A DNA stretch of 64,000 bases from Galeruca laticollis (taxonomy: Eukaryota; Arthropoda; Insecta; Coleoptera; Chrysomelidae), in assembly GCA_963921935.1 (NCBI GenBank), contig OY998177.1:12375280-12439279 (forward strand). Direction: 5' to 3'. A program made the translations under genes and the position numbers. A model generated the notes under the pieces. It worked only from the letters and a program-made list of their open reading frames with translations, had not been told where the DNA came from and searched no databases. How positions within the stretch are numbered: the first letter of the stretch is position 1; the number at the start of each line of letters is the position of its first letter. Positions 25,272-36,529 of this stretch are shown one piece after another.

Positions 25272-26585
25272 TAAGACAAGTTCAACAAGATTCATTCTTC
25301 GAAGAGTTGAAAATACTCAAGAAAAATAAAACACTCCCCAATTAACACAAACTTTCATCATTAGCACCTTTCGTTGATGAACAGGGAATTATAAGAGTCG
25401 GAGGAAGATTAAAAAATACATATTTACCTTTCAGTACCAAATATCCAATTTTATTGTGTTCCACTCACCATTTCACGAAGCTAGTTTTTGAACATAAACA
25501 TCGACAGTTGTTGCATCCAGGCCCTCAGTTATTACTGTCATCTGGTAGACAATTCTATTGGCCAATAAAAGGACGCATTTTAGCCAAACAAATTGTAAAA
25601 AATTGTATAACATGCGTTAAGTTCAACCCACTGCCACTTACTGCCCCAATGTCCAATTTGCCAAATGAACGAATCAAGCCTCAACTACCATTCTAAGTAA
25701 CGGGTATCGATTATGCTGGCCCTTTTTTCATTCTCAATAAAAAAAGGTAGAGGTTCACGATTAACAAAATGTTACTTAGCAGTATTTATTTGCTTCTGCA
25801 CAAAAGCAATTCATGTCGAAGTTGTTTCGGATCTCACAACCGACAATTTTCTGACAAGTTTTAAACGGTTCAGCTCACGAAGAGGTATTCCATCTGTTAT
25901 CTACTCTGACAATGAAATCACATTTGTCGGAGCAAATAACAAACTAAAGGAAGTAGGACATTTTTTGTCTAACGATTGCAATCAGATTAATGACGAGTTA
26001 ATTAGTGAATTTATTATTAAATGGATTTTTATTCCCCCATATACCCCGAATCATGGAGGACTGTGGGAAGCAGCCGTTACAATAGCAAAACATCACTTGA
26101 AGAGAGTTTTGATGAATAAAAATGTAACGTTCGATGAATTCAACACTCTAATAATACAAATTGAAGGGATACTCAATTCGCGACCATTATTTGATATGTC
26201 CAATGACCCAAATGATCCTTCACTTCTAATTCCCTCACATTTTTTAATTGGTCGCACTATAACGTCTGTCCCTAACCATGATCTTACAAATCTACCTATA
26301 AACCGCCTGTCAAGGCTGCAACATATCCAACAGTTGTATCAGCAGTTCTGGCGACAATTCTCGAAACAATTCATTTCCCAATTGCATCAATCATATAAAT
26401 GGAAAGATGCACCCAGTAAAATAAATCTAGACACACTGGTACTTATCAAGAATGATGCCCAACCACCTTGTATGTGGCCTACCGGCAGAATAACAAGACT
26501 ATTTCCTGGCAGAGACGGAGTATCAACGATAGCCGAACTCACTACGTCTAAAGGACCGATTGTGAGATCCGTTAGTTGTCATTAA
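25272..26585 (+). pseudogene. BEL/Pao integrase
   Basis: The zinc-binding part is at 25440-25640 (HPGPQLLLSSGRQFYWP, NCITCVKF). The catalytic core follows across a stop at about 25696 and a frameshift near 25740: Asp in GIDYAGPF (25703-25726), Asp in YSDNEITF (25900-25923), and Glu in GGLWEAA (26056-26076), so the D,D,E triad is complete. The C-terminal DTLVLIKND, WPTGRI, FPGRDGV and SKGPIVR segments are the usual end of BEL integrases. TAA at 26583-26585. In a functional copy it would join the cDNA to host DNA. Confidence 0.85.
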
Positions 26586-26589
26586 TTTT

Positions 26590-27131
26590 TATGAATTTTG
26601 TAAAAGGAAAACCGTTGTTAATTTTTCAAAGTAATACAGTCCATTTTAATGTTTTTACTGTTTGTCAAGTATTTTTTAAATAATCACAATTGAATCAGCA
26701 AAGTAAAATAATAAACACTACCAATCACAAATGTTTTACAAGTTAGTTACTAAATTAGTTTTTGTATCTTTCATAATATTATTACTTCATTTATGTTAAT
26801 TCAATTGATTACTTTCATTTGCATGTGACTCTTATCTCACGGTATTACTTAAATTACTTTGACAGTTGGTATTTTGAAAGTTTTATATTTCAAAGTTTGC
26901 CTTCCTTCTTTTTCTTCTTACTTCCTGTTTGAGTTATTCAATATACAGGGTATATCAAAACTTATTATATTTTATTTTATTACTAAATTTTGTTTGTTTT
27001 ATTTCAGACTATTGCAGACTTATTTGAATGGTTCCGTATTCTTCTACTAAGGTAAATTAATGTATATGAACATCAAAGACAGAGTTGGTCATGTAGTTAT
27101 TTATATAAATAATTATTTATAAGATTCCTTA

Positions 27132-27134
<3 letters not shown>
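26590..27134. other. AT-rich 3' flank of the BEL element
   Basis: May contain the 3' LTR, but no match to the 5' side was found. A ccctgtata-type motif in inverted form (atacagggtatatc) at 26943-26956 resembles ends of small insect DNA transposons. Confidence 0.4.

Positions 27135-27178
<44 letters not shown>
27135..27178. repeat. (TA)n microsatellite
   Basis: 44 bases of pure AT dinucleotide. It is followed at once by cgcgatagcggtagaagtgg, whose relative lies near another (TA)n at 31917-31975 in inverted orientation. Confidence 0.95.
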
Positions 27179-27180
<2 letters not shown>

Positions 27181-28050
27181 CGATAGCGGTAGAAGTGGCG
27201 TCCGTATAGATTTGTAGCGCTGTGGCATCCTCCGATATACACAATATGTATACAGAACAGCCCCAAGGCATAGAGGTCACGCACAGAGTGGCTTCCTATT
27301 ATTTGGCCACACTGGGACCTTGATCGAATATTAGTAGGAAGATTTTAATTTCTTTAAGAATCGGTGTGTTCTGTATATTGTATATAGATTCAAAGTGACT
27401 TCCAGTAATTTTAAATATGTATTTATTTTTCTTTTGAGAGAGGAGAATGAAACATATTTTCTAGTAATTGGGATGTTGACGGTTGGTACAAATCCATGTG
27501 AAGCTATATTTTACACATGAAAGATAGTTTTAAGAAACCTAAAATAACATTCTAAAAAACTTATTATTCGTTTTAAATTAAACTTATTTCTCATAACCCA
27601 GAACTATTTTTCTTGATAATTTGTTGGAACAACGATAATATTTTACGATTTTTATCACAATGGAGACTGGATCCGTCGAAAGATATAGCTGTAACTTACC
27701 GAAGATGGATTCAATAAAGGTGCGTACATAGTTTATTACAAATGAGAGAGACACATTACTCATTTTATATATTCTTTTATCATATTTAGATCCACTCAAC
27801 ATCTATATCAACCAAATAAAACTTGAAATCAGCTCTGTAAACAAACAAACTACTAATAAATAATTGACTTTTTATTTTTACCACAACCAAAAATATCTAA
27901 AACGATTTTCAATTTGTATTTGTAGTTTATCAGAGATTATAACTTACATTAATGTTAATGAAAAAGACTATCCATCTCAAATATATTATGCAAAGAAATA
28001 GCAGTAAGTAAAACGCAAAATACGTACTACAGCATACATTATTACAAGTT
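27179..28050. other. Non-coding stretch
   Basis: No gene recognised. The first 30 bases contain the gtggcgtccg motif shared with the 31.6-31.97 kb region. Confidence 0.5.
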
Positions 28051-28060
28051 ACAGGGGCAA

Positions 28061-28092
28061 CTAGTTTCGGCACACTGAGGTATCATCAGGGC
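28061..28092 (-). ncRNA. Weak hammerhead-like core
   Basis: On the minus strand CTGATGA is followed 14 bases later by GAAAC and then a self-complementary CTAG, which matches the invariant core of hammerhead ribozymes. However, neither stem I nor stem II pairs convincingly, so it may be a decayed terminus of a Penelope-type element or a chance match. Confidence 0.3.
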
Positions 28093-31000
28093 TAAAATGT
28101 ATATATCATTCACATGAAAAGTATTATGAGAGGAAAGTAGTCACATGCCCGTGGCCTCCAGCAGAATCCAAGATGTGTCAGTAGGTAATATGGAAAATAT
28201 AATGTAGGAAATTTTTATTAAAATCAGGAAAATTCACATAATTATGCAAATGTCAAACAAAATTAAAATTAGATGACGTTAAGAGAAGCAATTAAAATCA
28301 AATTAATGTATAAATAAATGAAAAAGATTGAAAATATGGACTTCGTCTTACGGCAGAAACCGTCTGAAGCAAGAAGTCCAGTAATTGAACAGTCGTATCA
28401 GGAAAATGAGCAATAGGGAGGACCGAATGCGGACTAATGAAAAACAACTTTTGCGTTCTGTTACTCCGCATGATAGTAATTATATACTCAGAATTCATAT
28501 TCCAATGCTCATAATTCACACCATTTGTATATTCATGGTCGTAGAAAAAATAGAGTGCAAATCTCGTTAGAAATTGTATTTCCTGCACTCGTCCGGAATA
28601 TGTCACTTTCCACACTTCTTATACAATGCTATTCAAATACGAGTCTATGCATTGGGATCATGGTAACGGTAAGAGATATAGGGATAGTTAAATGGGGGCA
28701 AAGTTGTGTATTTCAGAGGTCATTTGAATGATTCAAGACAATCTAGCTTCTTTAGTTATACCGGAAAAATTGAAAATTTTGAAATTCTTCTTTTGCCTAC
28801 ATTTTTTTATTTTGCGAGGATTTTCCAAAACTTTGCTATAACAACTTTTTGTATATTGAACTATGACCAGAACAATTTTAACCTCTTTCAATATCCCATA
28901 ACAGCTGTATTTGAGAAATATCAGTGAGTGAGAAGTGGATCAATGCCAAGTTTGAAATTTTACCGGTAATAGTTCAATATTTCCAAAACAGTCTGTAGTT
29001 CAGATGTAAATACAACGCCGATATGAAACATGAGTCTTGGCATTTGAATCAATGCAATTAAAAATATAGATTCGTATTTGAAAATAAAAACTTCAGGGTG
29101 GCACAATTTTAACGATAGTTTGTATGTAATTTTTTTTCACATAAACCATGCTGCAAAATTTTTTAGTTCGAATATAAAAGCTTTCCAATCTGTAACCTAC
29201 AGAATAATCCACGTTATACATCCCAAGAAATAATTTTTTACTTTCTAGCGCATTTGAATAAATGTTTGTCATTAGGAAGTTTTTCGAAGATTTTATTTCA
29301 TGCTTTTATTCGTCTCGTTAGTCTATGCATTCCTTATACAGCTTCATTATTATGAGGTAATTTTTCAGTGAGTTCTGAGCTATTATGATTAACTGGTTTG
29401 CCATCGTGGAGCCACGATATTGAATTTTGACAATCTCCGGATAAATTCGTAACCTCAACCCACAATTGGACAATAATCACAAATCTCGTCCGCCATTTTG
29501 GAGCCGCCATGTTTAATTCATGAATTTTGACATAAATATTAATATTTCAGGTATTCAAACATCTGACTATAATTTAGGGTTCAAATGGAAATTCAATCAA
29601 GTTTGTTTTTTTTTTCAAATAGAATAACCTAAATATTTTTTAATATTTGGATTCTTGAAAACTTGAAACATGTATCATAGTTCATACTCTATCTTTAGCT
29701 ATGACGGTTCCTAGACATGTCAAATGAGTCGCCCATTCTATCAGTTTGAAATAAAATAAACTATTATACCAGAAATCCTAAATATATTGCATTGTAATTT
29801 CGGCGGCCTTGTATGTTCCAGTACTAAAAGCATTCATTCCGATTCTAATGCAGTAAAATTTGATATTCAGACGCTGATTTTGAAAATAACTTAAGTCACA
29901 TATTCAGAAAATTTCAACGTCATAAATTATTCTCATGCAGCCATTAATTTTCATCATCATATTAATCAAAATCCCAACATTGAAAATGTCATCATGAAAC
30001 CTCTGAAAATCGGAACTTTAAACCCAGAACACTCTGGAAGATATTGAATATGGGGTTTAATAGTTGGCTTCCACTTGAAATAAATATTTGACGTCTTCAA
30101 CATCTGACTATAAGATTTAACACCACCTCTTGTAGAATCGGGAGGAATGTTATTGTTCTTATCATACCTTCAAACGTATGAAATGACATTGAAAAATAAT
30201 ATCGGACTTCTCGCACACACTTTCACTTTTTGTTAGAAAAGATAAAATATACGACTCAAACATCGTCAAAGATAAGTCAAGGATATGATAAATGTTTAAC
30301 ATACTTTTCTTAGAATCCAAATTTAAAAAACATTTATTTTCGTAATGACGAAGTTCGTTAAGTTTCCGATTGAACCGGAAATGGCAGTCAGATGTTTAAA
30401 TACCTGAAATGTTTATCCAATTTACCTATACAAATCACTTAAATTTCAAACCGGGCTGGCTAGTACTTTCGTTGGCAAACTATACATAAATAAAGAGCAT
30501 GTTTAATTGGAGTATGTACTGTTTATTTTTTGTATAAGTTTCATGAAATATTTTTTTATGTCTATTCCCTCTAAAACGCACAATAGAAAGAGCATATAAA
30601 GGAGAGTTGATTTCAATCGCCTTATTTTGATCTCTAGTTCACTCTGTAGGATTAATTGTATGTTGGTCTGGGCCACCCTGTATACAGACATCACACCAGT
30701 AGAACCATTAGCACATGTTTAAGTTTTGCATTTATCAGACTCCCTTTATATTGGAACATTGCTTTCATTTTTGCTCTGCACTATTAGGAACCGGTAGTGT
30801 AGTAATGAACAGACCAAACCGCTATGGTGTTGAGAGGAAAACTCTAGTGTATACATAGCTTTTATTCCCCTTTACAACTTTTATTCAAGAGATTTCTTGC
30901 CTTAGATCAAATAAGGATGCAGTTATCGTCGATACAGTTATCATTGATACACCCTGTATATGCCAGAGAGAGTTTCAACGTCTCCGAAATTTTTGTGAAA

Positions 31001-31310
31001 TTCAATATTCTAGGTCAACTACTAACAATTTACCTAGTAATCTGATTGCATTTAGGTTTTCGGAATTTTCACCAAAAAAACTACTTCTGCTACAGTGAAG
31101 TAGAAAAATATACCCATTCGAAAATTGATCTGAAAATAGTAGTAATTTTACTTCATCTCGTGGTTTACGTTGGAAAATTCAATTCGTTTGCCCCTTATTT
31201 ACGTAAATTCAGAATTCTTTAGTTTGTTTTATCGCCAGCATTATTCATTTTTATCGCCAGTAGTTTTTTATTTTGCCTCAAAATCAAATTTAAGTGAATT
31301 GTAGAACGAA
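28093..31310. other. Long AT-rich non-coding stretch
   Basis: No coding motif was found on either strand. Open frames here are short and compositionally plain. Fragments resembling ends of small DNA transposons (ccctgtata) occur at about 30666 and 30950. Confidence 0.5.
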
Positions 31311-31312
31311 AA

Positions 31313-31630
31313 TATAATTTTTCTATTAATAACGGTAGATATTCTGCAATAACTAGTATCCTCCGCACTGTCAACTATGGTATCAATAAATTAAAACAGA
31401 TGTAAATCATCACATTCAATGTTAAACGCTTCCTATAACCAGAAGTGAGATCGGCAACGGGAACGCAAACATAATTTTTTTTATTAATAACGGTAGATAT
31501 TCTGCAATAACTAGCATCCTCCGCACTGTTAACAATGGTATCAATAAATTAAAACAGATGTAAATCATCACTTTCAATGTTAAACGCTTTCTATAACCAA
31601 AAGTGAGATTGGCAACACTGCCAGGATGCC
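31313..31630 (+). repeat. 158-bp tandem duplication
   Basis: attaataacggtagatattc occurs at 31325 and 31483, and similarity continues through tcctccgcactgt, aaattaaaacagatgtaaatc and aacgctt.ctataacca. The two copies differ at a handful of positions. Confidence 0.9.
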
Positions 31631-31974
31631 ACAATGCAAGAAAAATACATATACAGACGCCAAACTATACCGTTCTTCGATATGTATACTGACGGATGCC
31701 ACTTTGTGCGTTAGATGTATAATAAATATATATGTGTGCTACTATAACGCGGCGTACGGAGGACCTGTGAACCTTGGTGTATAGGTTTATACAAACGACC
31801 AAAGTGACGTCCTACTGATATCATCAGCAATAGATTCCCAAGCATTCACTGAACCGTTTGCGATATTTTGGAGCTCGATGCACTGTGACGTCCGTATATC
31901 GGAAGTCATAGTGCCGCGGACGCCACAACTACCGCGATTTTAACATGGGCGGATGCCACTTCACGCCGTGAATG
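31631..31974. repeat. Degenerate repeats around a GGATGCCAC / GTGACGTCC motif
   Basis: Short related motifs recur in both orientations: gacggatgccact (31691), gtgacgtccgtat (31885), cggacgccaca (31917) and cggatgccact (31950). The spacing is irregular. One inverted relative lies next to the (TA)n at 27178. Confidence 0.5.
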
Positions 31975-31985
31975 TATATATATAT

Positions 31986-32053
<68 letters not shown>

Positions 32054-32064
32054 TACATATATGT
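31975..32064. repeat. (TA)n microsatellite
   Basis: About 90 bases of AT dinucleotide with a few interruptions. Confidence 0.95.
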
Positions 32065-32479
32065 AATAAACTTTTATCGACTCTCGTGATTTCGCCTAAC
32101 ATTTTAGAGTTATGGGACCTGCTCCATAACATAACATTTTTGTGAAAAATAAATCCATCAGAACATTACACACCTTTCATTGATGAAACATAACATAAAG
32201 AAGCACATATTTTTTCCTTCCGATAAAGATTTCAGTACCTCGGGAAATTCTTCTTTTATTAGATTATTTGTCTATTTGACATACTGAACTCGTAGCAGTC
32301 TGCAATACCTGGTAAATGACGTTTTCATATTTTTCTAGAAAAATATCTTCTCATTTTATCAAGACTTATATGAAATGTTGATATAGTTGTATCTAAAAAC
32401 TTCAAACTAAAAACTATGCTTTGAAGCATTTTTTCCATCACTACTTACCATCTGCATTCTATTTGATATGCATGTTATG

Positions 32480-33010
32480 TTTGATGGGAGAATAATCGGA
32501 CTTTGATGCAAAAGAAGATAATACCTCATTCGGGACTTTATCAATCTTCTTGAGTTATGGCTTAGTAACGATTGAAGACCAATCTCTGAAACCCCCTTTC
32601 AAATTGCCATGCCATCGAGAAAACAATTTGTCTTATCTGCCAAAATATGCTTGTAACTGGGCCGCTCATGTTTAAGTCATTTTGATTTCGATACATACCT
32701 AAGAAGTTGATAATGACCTTGTGTAGATTTCAAATCCGTAAATAGAGCCAAGGCTTTATCAGGAGAAAAATTGCCACACTAGCTATTGATGTCATTGAAT
32801 GCTTTTTTCAACTCAGTGCCTTTCGATTAAGTTGCAGCTAATTTTTTAACGAATAAAGCAGCATCTCTACTTAGACTAGCCCTAAAACTCATAATAGTTG
32901 CAAATTCCAAATCTTCTTTTGAACGCTCAAATATTAAGGCTTTAACGTGTCTTTGTTTCGTTCTTATATTATCAGATTGAAATGAAACTTTTGAACGTCC
33001 TCCACTTAAG
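32480..33010 (-). pseudogene. Relic of an unnamed transposon-type protein
   Basis: On the minus strand a single frame with five stops reads: GRSKVSFQSDNIRTKQRH, then SKEDLEFATIMSFRASLSRD (basic and alternating), CGNFSPDKALALFTDLKST, YQLLRYVSKSK, PSYKHILADKTNCF and LQSLLSHNSRRL. Stops replace single codons without loss of frame for about 500 bases, which indicates decayed coding sequence rather than chance. The pattern (GR..L.F...S.R.KRR, then SPDKALALF, then PSY..I, then LQ.LLDHT) is one I associate with multi-copy proteins in insect and cnidarian genomes, but I cannot name the transposon superfamily. Sequence towards 32065 could be a continuation but is unreadable. Confidence 0.45.
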
Positions 33011-33171
33011 ATTAAGCTGCCTGTGACTAATCACCTTCTAGCCATGACTGAGTTGGAAAAGAATAGCGTAGCTGGGAACATACAGAAAATGCCAGATTTT
33101 CGAACAAAAAAAAATTATGGACAAAGAAAAGGAAAGACAAGAATAAACGGTTTTAAATGTTAAAACTAACT

Positions 33172-33790
33172 TTCCCGCATCTGTGGCTCTGAATAATATT
33201 TTATCATAAAATTGTCAGAAATAATATGACAAGAGAGTGAGAATAAATTGAAAATAATTTGACAGATTTTTTGAAAACTTGTTGCCAGGCAATAGTCACG
33301 AGAGCACGCACTTGTGTGATAGCACCTGTTGTACTGACTCTGGTGAGCTGAAAATCAATTGGGTTCATCTGTGAAGTGTCCTGAATAATATTCAATCTGA
33401 AAATTGGTGGCTTGATGAACTCCACAGGGTTGTATCGTTCTAACAAACTCAAATTTCTCCCAAAATGTCAAAAATGTCATACTTCTAGTACCATAGCACC
33501 CGTTGTGCTGGGTCTGGTGAGCGGAAAATCAATAGGGTTCATCTATGACATGTCCTTAATAATATTCAATCATGAAATTGGTAACATGTTGCACTCCGGA
33601 GGCTGTATCGTGCTAACAAGACATGTAACGAAAAGTGGCTGACGACAAAGACGACATACACAAAGGAATTTTTTTCTAAAAACCGTTTTTTTGGGTTGTT
33701 GTTGGTGGAAAACGTAAAAATAACTCAAAAAGATTTTTTGGGGTAAACCAATACTGTTCATGCATATTAGGTTGGGCGGAAAAGTAAAAA
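33172..33790 (-). repeat. Inverted, shorter copy of the 173-bp satellite element
   Basis: Read on the minus strand this repeats the 1-3 kb region in the same order: the ccgcccaacc segment (about 33770), the aaaacggtttttagaaaaaaa segment (33665-33690), the cggccactttt-like leader, ttagcacgatacagcctcc units (anchors at 33606-33616 and 33433-33443, spacing 173), and an end at gccacagatgcg (about 33172-33185) that matches the end of the second block at 2930-2941. So both copies share the same left flank and right end, with different unit numbers. Confidence 0.8.
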
Positions 33791-33799
33791 AAGGAAACC

Positions 33800-34730
33800 A
33801 TAGAAAAGAGGATACGCAGAGAGAGAGAGAGCTAGAGTGACCGAAAGTGGGGGAGAAGAATACAGGACTGGAAACCGAAGACAAATGATAGGAAATGGTG
33901 GAAGGAAATCACTTCCGAGCTATGGGACTAGAAGGCATGTGTGTTGTACTGGAGAGAGAACATATTTAATCCATGGCACCCTACTCATAAACAAGCATGA
34001 GCATAGAATACACCTCCAGGAAAACTGGAATCAGTCCTGTCTCACGATGACGTAGAATTTCGTTAATAGAGATAGAGTACTGAGTGAGAGTAGGAGGTCC
34101 AAGTGAAAAAAAACAGATTAGAGAAGATTGGAGTTTATTGAAAAAGCATCTCAGCTGGTAGAAACATCTGGAGATGATAAGTAATAAACGCCCGGTGAAC
34201 AAATATGAAAGTTGAAAACTGAAAATCTTAAAAAAAAGGTATGGCCATGCATAGGATAAAGTTATAATAATAATTCTGTAGATAAAGAAGAAAGGAAAAA
34301 TCGGCGACTTTGCTACTTGATTAGTATCACATCTAGGAAGTGAGAATTTGGAAAATGCCTTTCTGGCAGCCTCTACTTGACAAAATTTTATAGAAATTTG
34401 ATTTATATTTGTCAGACAAGTCCAGTATAGAAATCGATTAATGAAATTTTCGATATTTTCAAATCGGGTCATCCAATTGATTGAAAGAAATATTCAAGTT
34501 CAGCCATTAAAACGAAAGCATACAAAGTAGTCGATCGTATAAAATTTGTATGTAAGGAGATTTGATAATAATGTCGAGATTTTATTGCACTTTTACAACT
34601 TTATATTGTGCATCTCAACTGAAAAGAAACATTAAAAACGACTTCGTCGTTGGCGATTTTATATAACTTTATGTTTCAAGAGTAAAAAGTGAATACAAGG
34701 TTGATGTTTATAGTTTACTTTTACAGTGAA
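33800..34730. other. Non-coding stretch
   Basis: A GA-rich run at 33817-33838 and no recognisable gene. The minus-strand open frame at 33981-34472 has no family features. Confidence 0.5.
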
Positions 34731-34734
34731 TGAA

Positions 34735-34990
34735 AGGGATTTGAATAGTTACGTCTCTTTAGGTAGCGCTACAAATGAACGATTAATAAATACATCAATT
34801 TATTGTCCAATTAGTGGTTCAATTAAACCTTGGATCTCAAATGAAATAATAAACTCTATAAAGCTTAGAGATAAATTTAAAAAAAATAAACAATGCTGAA
34901 TTAAAACATATTTATAAAAGAGACAGAAATTTATCAAAATAAACTATTGCACAAGCAAAAAATAAATATTAGAGTGTATTTATAAACAAC
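34735..34990 (+). pseudogene. Possible LINE linker fragment
   Basis: The frame reads KPWISNEIINSIKLRDKFKK, followed by degraded sequence resembling TYLYKRQKFIK...AK. This is the basic helical stretch between endonuclease and reverse transcriptase in CR1/jockey-type LINEs (usual form KPWIT..L..SI..RD.LYKK). Only about 150 bases can be aligned by eye. Confidence 0.4.
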
Positions 34991-34999
34991 AAAAATGAG

Positions 35000-35549
35000 T
35001 AAGGCATAATTTAGAAAACATTCAAACTAATAAAACTTGAGCTGATTTTTTAATTCTTTGTACTTAGTTTTGGGCAGATCAGGAGCTAACAAATCTTTTA
35101 AGACTTAATCCTTTCCCCCTATTAAAGTAAGAAACATGGATACTTCCTTTTTAGCTTGGACTTCATTACATTCAAAAAGTTTCTCTATTCTTTCAAGATA
35201 TCATGTTATATCAGAACTTTTTGGGTCGAAATGTTCAATAATTCCTGTAAGTGCCATATTTTCTTGACTATTTTATAAATTTGGGCACGCAGGTTGTTCA
35301 ATACTCGTCGCCAATATGTTATGTATTTATCAAATACGGCTTAAACTCAAAAACGTCGTTGCCTTCTAAGACTTCATATCAACCATCATATTTTTACAAT
35401 CTTGACATCCTGTTGCACACTGACAACCAGTCTTACCAACTATTGAAGTTAGGTTTACTACAGTTTGCTGTAATAAGTTTGTTTTGACCAGGTCATTTAT
35501 CAATAAATTAATCAACATCGCGAACATGTATGATTCACTCCATGATGAA
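35000..35549. other. Non-coding stretch
   Basis: No gene recognised between the LINE linker and the RTE fragment. The lysine/isoleucine-poor translations here do not resemble a known family. Confidence 0.4.
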
Positions 35550-35559
35550 GGTATCTTAT

Positions 35560-35920
35560 AAATATTACCACTCTGACCTATTTTCGGCAATGGTTCTCCA
35601 TTTCGTTCCTAAGAACTTCAACATCTCATTTCCCCAGCGATATTGTGGTCTCTTGTTCGCTCTTCTCTTTTCTCTTGGTATCCAAAATAGAACATTGGTG
35701 GTCCATCTGTCATCGCTTTTTTTGGCAAGGTGCAAAGCCCGGTTCGATATCAATTCCTCTATCCTACAAATGATATCAATACCTTTGGTTTGCCCTCTAA
35801 TATATGTGTTTTGCTTTCTATCTTTATTGGTGAATCCTAACATACGTGTCGCCATGGTTATCTCGGTTGCTTGAAGTGTTGACTCAATCTGGCTCCATAT
35901 TTTCCAAATTTCTGAAGCAG
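35560..35920 (-). pseudogene. RTE-type LINE, C-terminal end of ORF2
   Basis: The minus-strand frame reads EIWKIWSQIES, TRMLGFTNKDRKQNTYIR, then ISNRALHLAKKSDDRWTT, WIPREKRRANKRPQYRW and FLGTKWRTIAENRSEW before the codons run out. This is the well-known C-terminus of RTE-clade polymerases (usual form RRMLGI..RDR..N..IR..., GH.AR..D.RW, GRP..RW.D). The polymerase core and endonuclease are absent. It is open for the full fragment, yet it is fused upstream, in frame, to the end of a DNA-transposon fragment, so no intact protein of either origin exists. Confidence 0.75.
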
Positions 35921-35941
35921 GAAAAATATACCAATGAAAAA

Positions 35942-36520
35942 CTAAGCGTATCTTAAACAATTCCATTTCCTGCTTCCCTTCTGCAGAGAATGTCCACTGT
36001 CGTATGGGAAGAAAATAATGAGGTTGTAATTGTAACAAGTCCTCCTGCTCAAGTGCATTACCTTCTTTGAGGAACTATCCTGAGTTATAAGCGGATCGTT
36101 ACTCTCTTCAAGCAAATCTAGGTACATATTGCTAGTCAAATTTGGTTCAAAATATAGGAAACCAATAATGGCAGCCCAAAAATTAATTTTTTGTGGGTAT
36201 TGTAATTGTTCTTCTCGAAAAGTGTGCGGACCATCGTTGTTCCAATGGCGACAGTCTAGTCATTCAGAAAAAATTAACATAATCATCCTCATGAAGCTCT
36301 TGGAGAATCTGAGTTTCATATGGATAAAGTTTATACATTTTTAGTGCTTCTCTTACAGTTTCGTGAGACATTTACGTCTGTTCTACTACTAATCGTAGAA
36401 AGCTGGTGGGCTCTACTGCAAATGCTCATAACTCTATTATGAGCTTTTTGGTATTCTGGGGTTATTTTTTTTTATTTTTCACCGAACCAGCTGCACTAAA
36501 AGTAAGCACAACAGTTTTTT
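35942..36520 (-). pseudogene. Tc1/mariner-superfamily transposase fragment
   Basis: Minus-strand pieces in order: GSVKNKKK and a helix (N-terminal HTH, 36420-36510), MSHETVREALKMYKLYPYE then QILQELHEDDYVN (about 36260-36370), HWNNDGPHTFREEQLQYPQK then INFWAAIIG (about 36150-36250), NMYLDLLEE, and PHYFLPIRQW at about 35990-36020. These match the insect IS630/Tc1-mariner-like transposases that carry SVRRVLKK..LHPYKIQLVQEL and PQKVNVWAGI. The first catalytic Asp region is degraded; the DGAPPH position reads QLQPH, so the second Asp is lost. The last residues run without a stop into the RTE fragment. Confidence 0.6.
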
Positions 36521-36529
36521 TCTCATTTT

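Larger units (their letters stand above)
21300..26660 (+). mobile_element. BEL/Pao LTR-retrotransposon, internal region
   Basis: Gag, protease, reverse transcriptase, RNase H and integrase follow in the BEL order on the plus strand. No pair of LTRs could be matched between the stretch before 21480 and the stretch after 26590, so the LTRs are missing, very diverged, or outside what can be seen by eye. Frameshifts near 22430, 23300, 25270 and 25740 and in-frame stops near 23578 and 24018 make it inactive. Confidence 0.85.

Noticed and set aside
21300..27060. LTR pair for the BEL/Pao element
   Set aside because: No direct repeat between the two flanks could be matched by eye.
28298..28927. Four overlapping short frames on both strands
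   Set aside because: No conserved motif, plain AT-driven composition, and no splice-linked exons.
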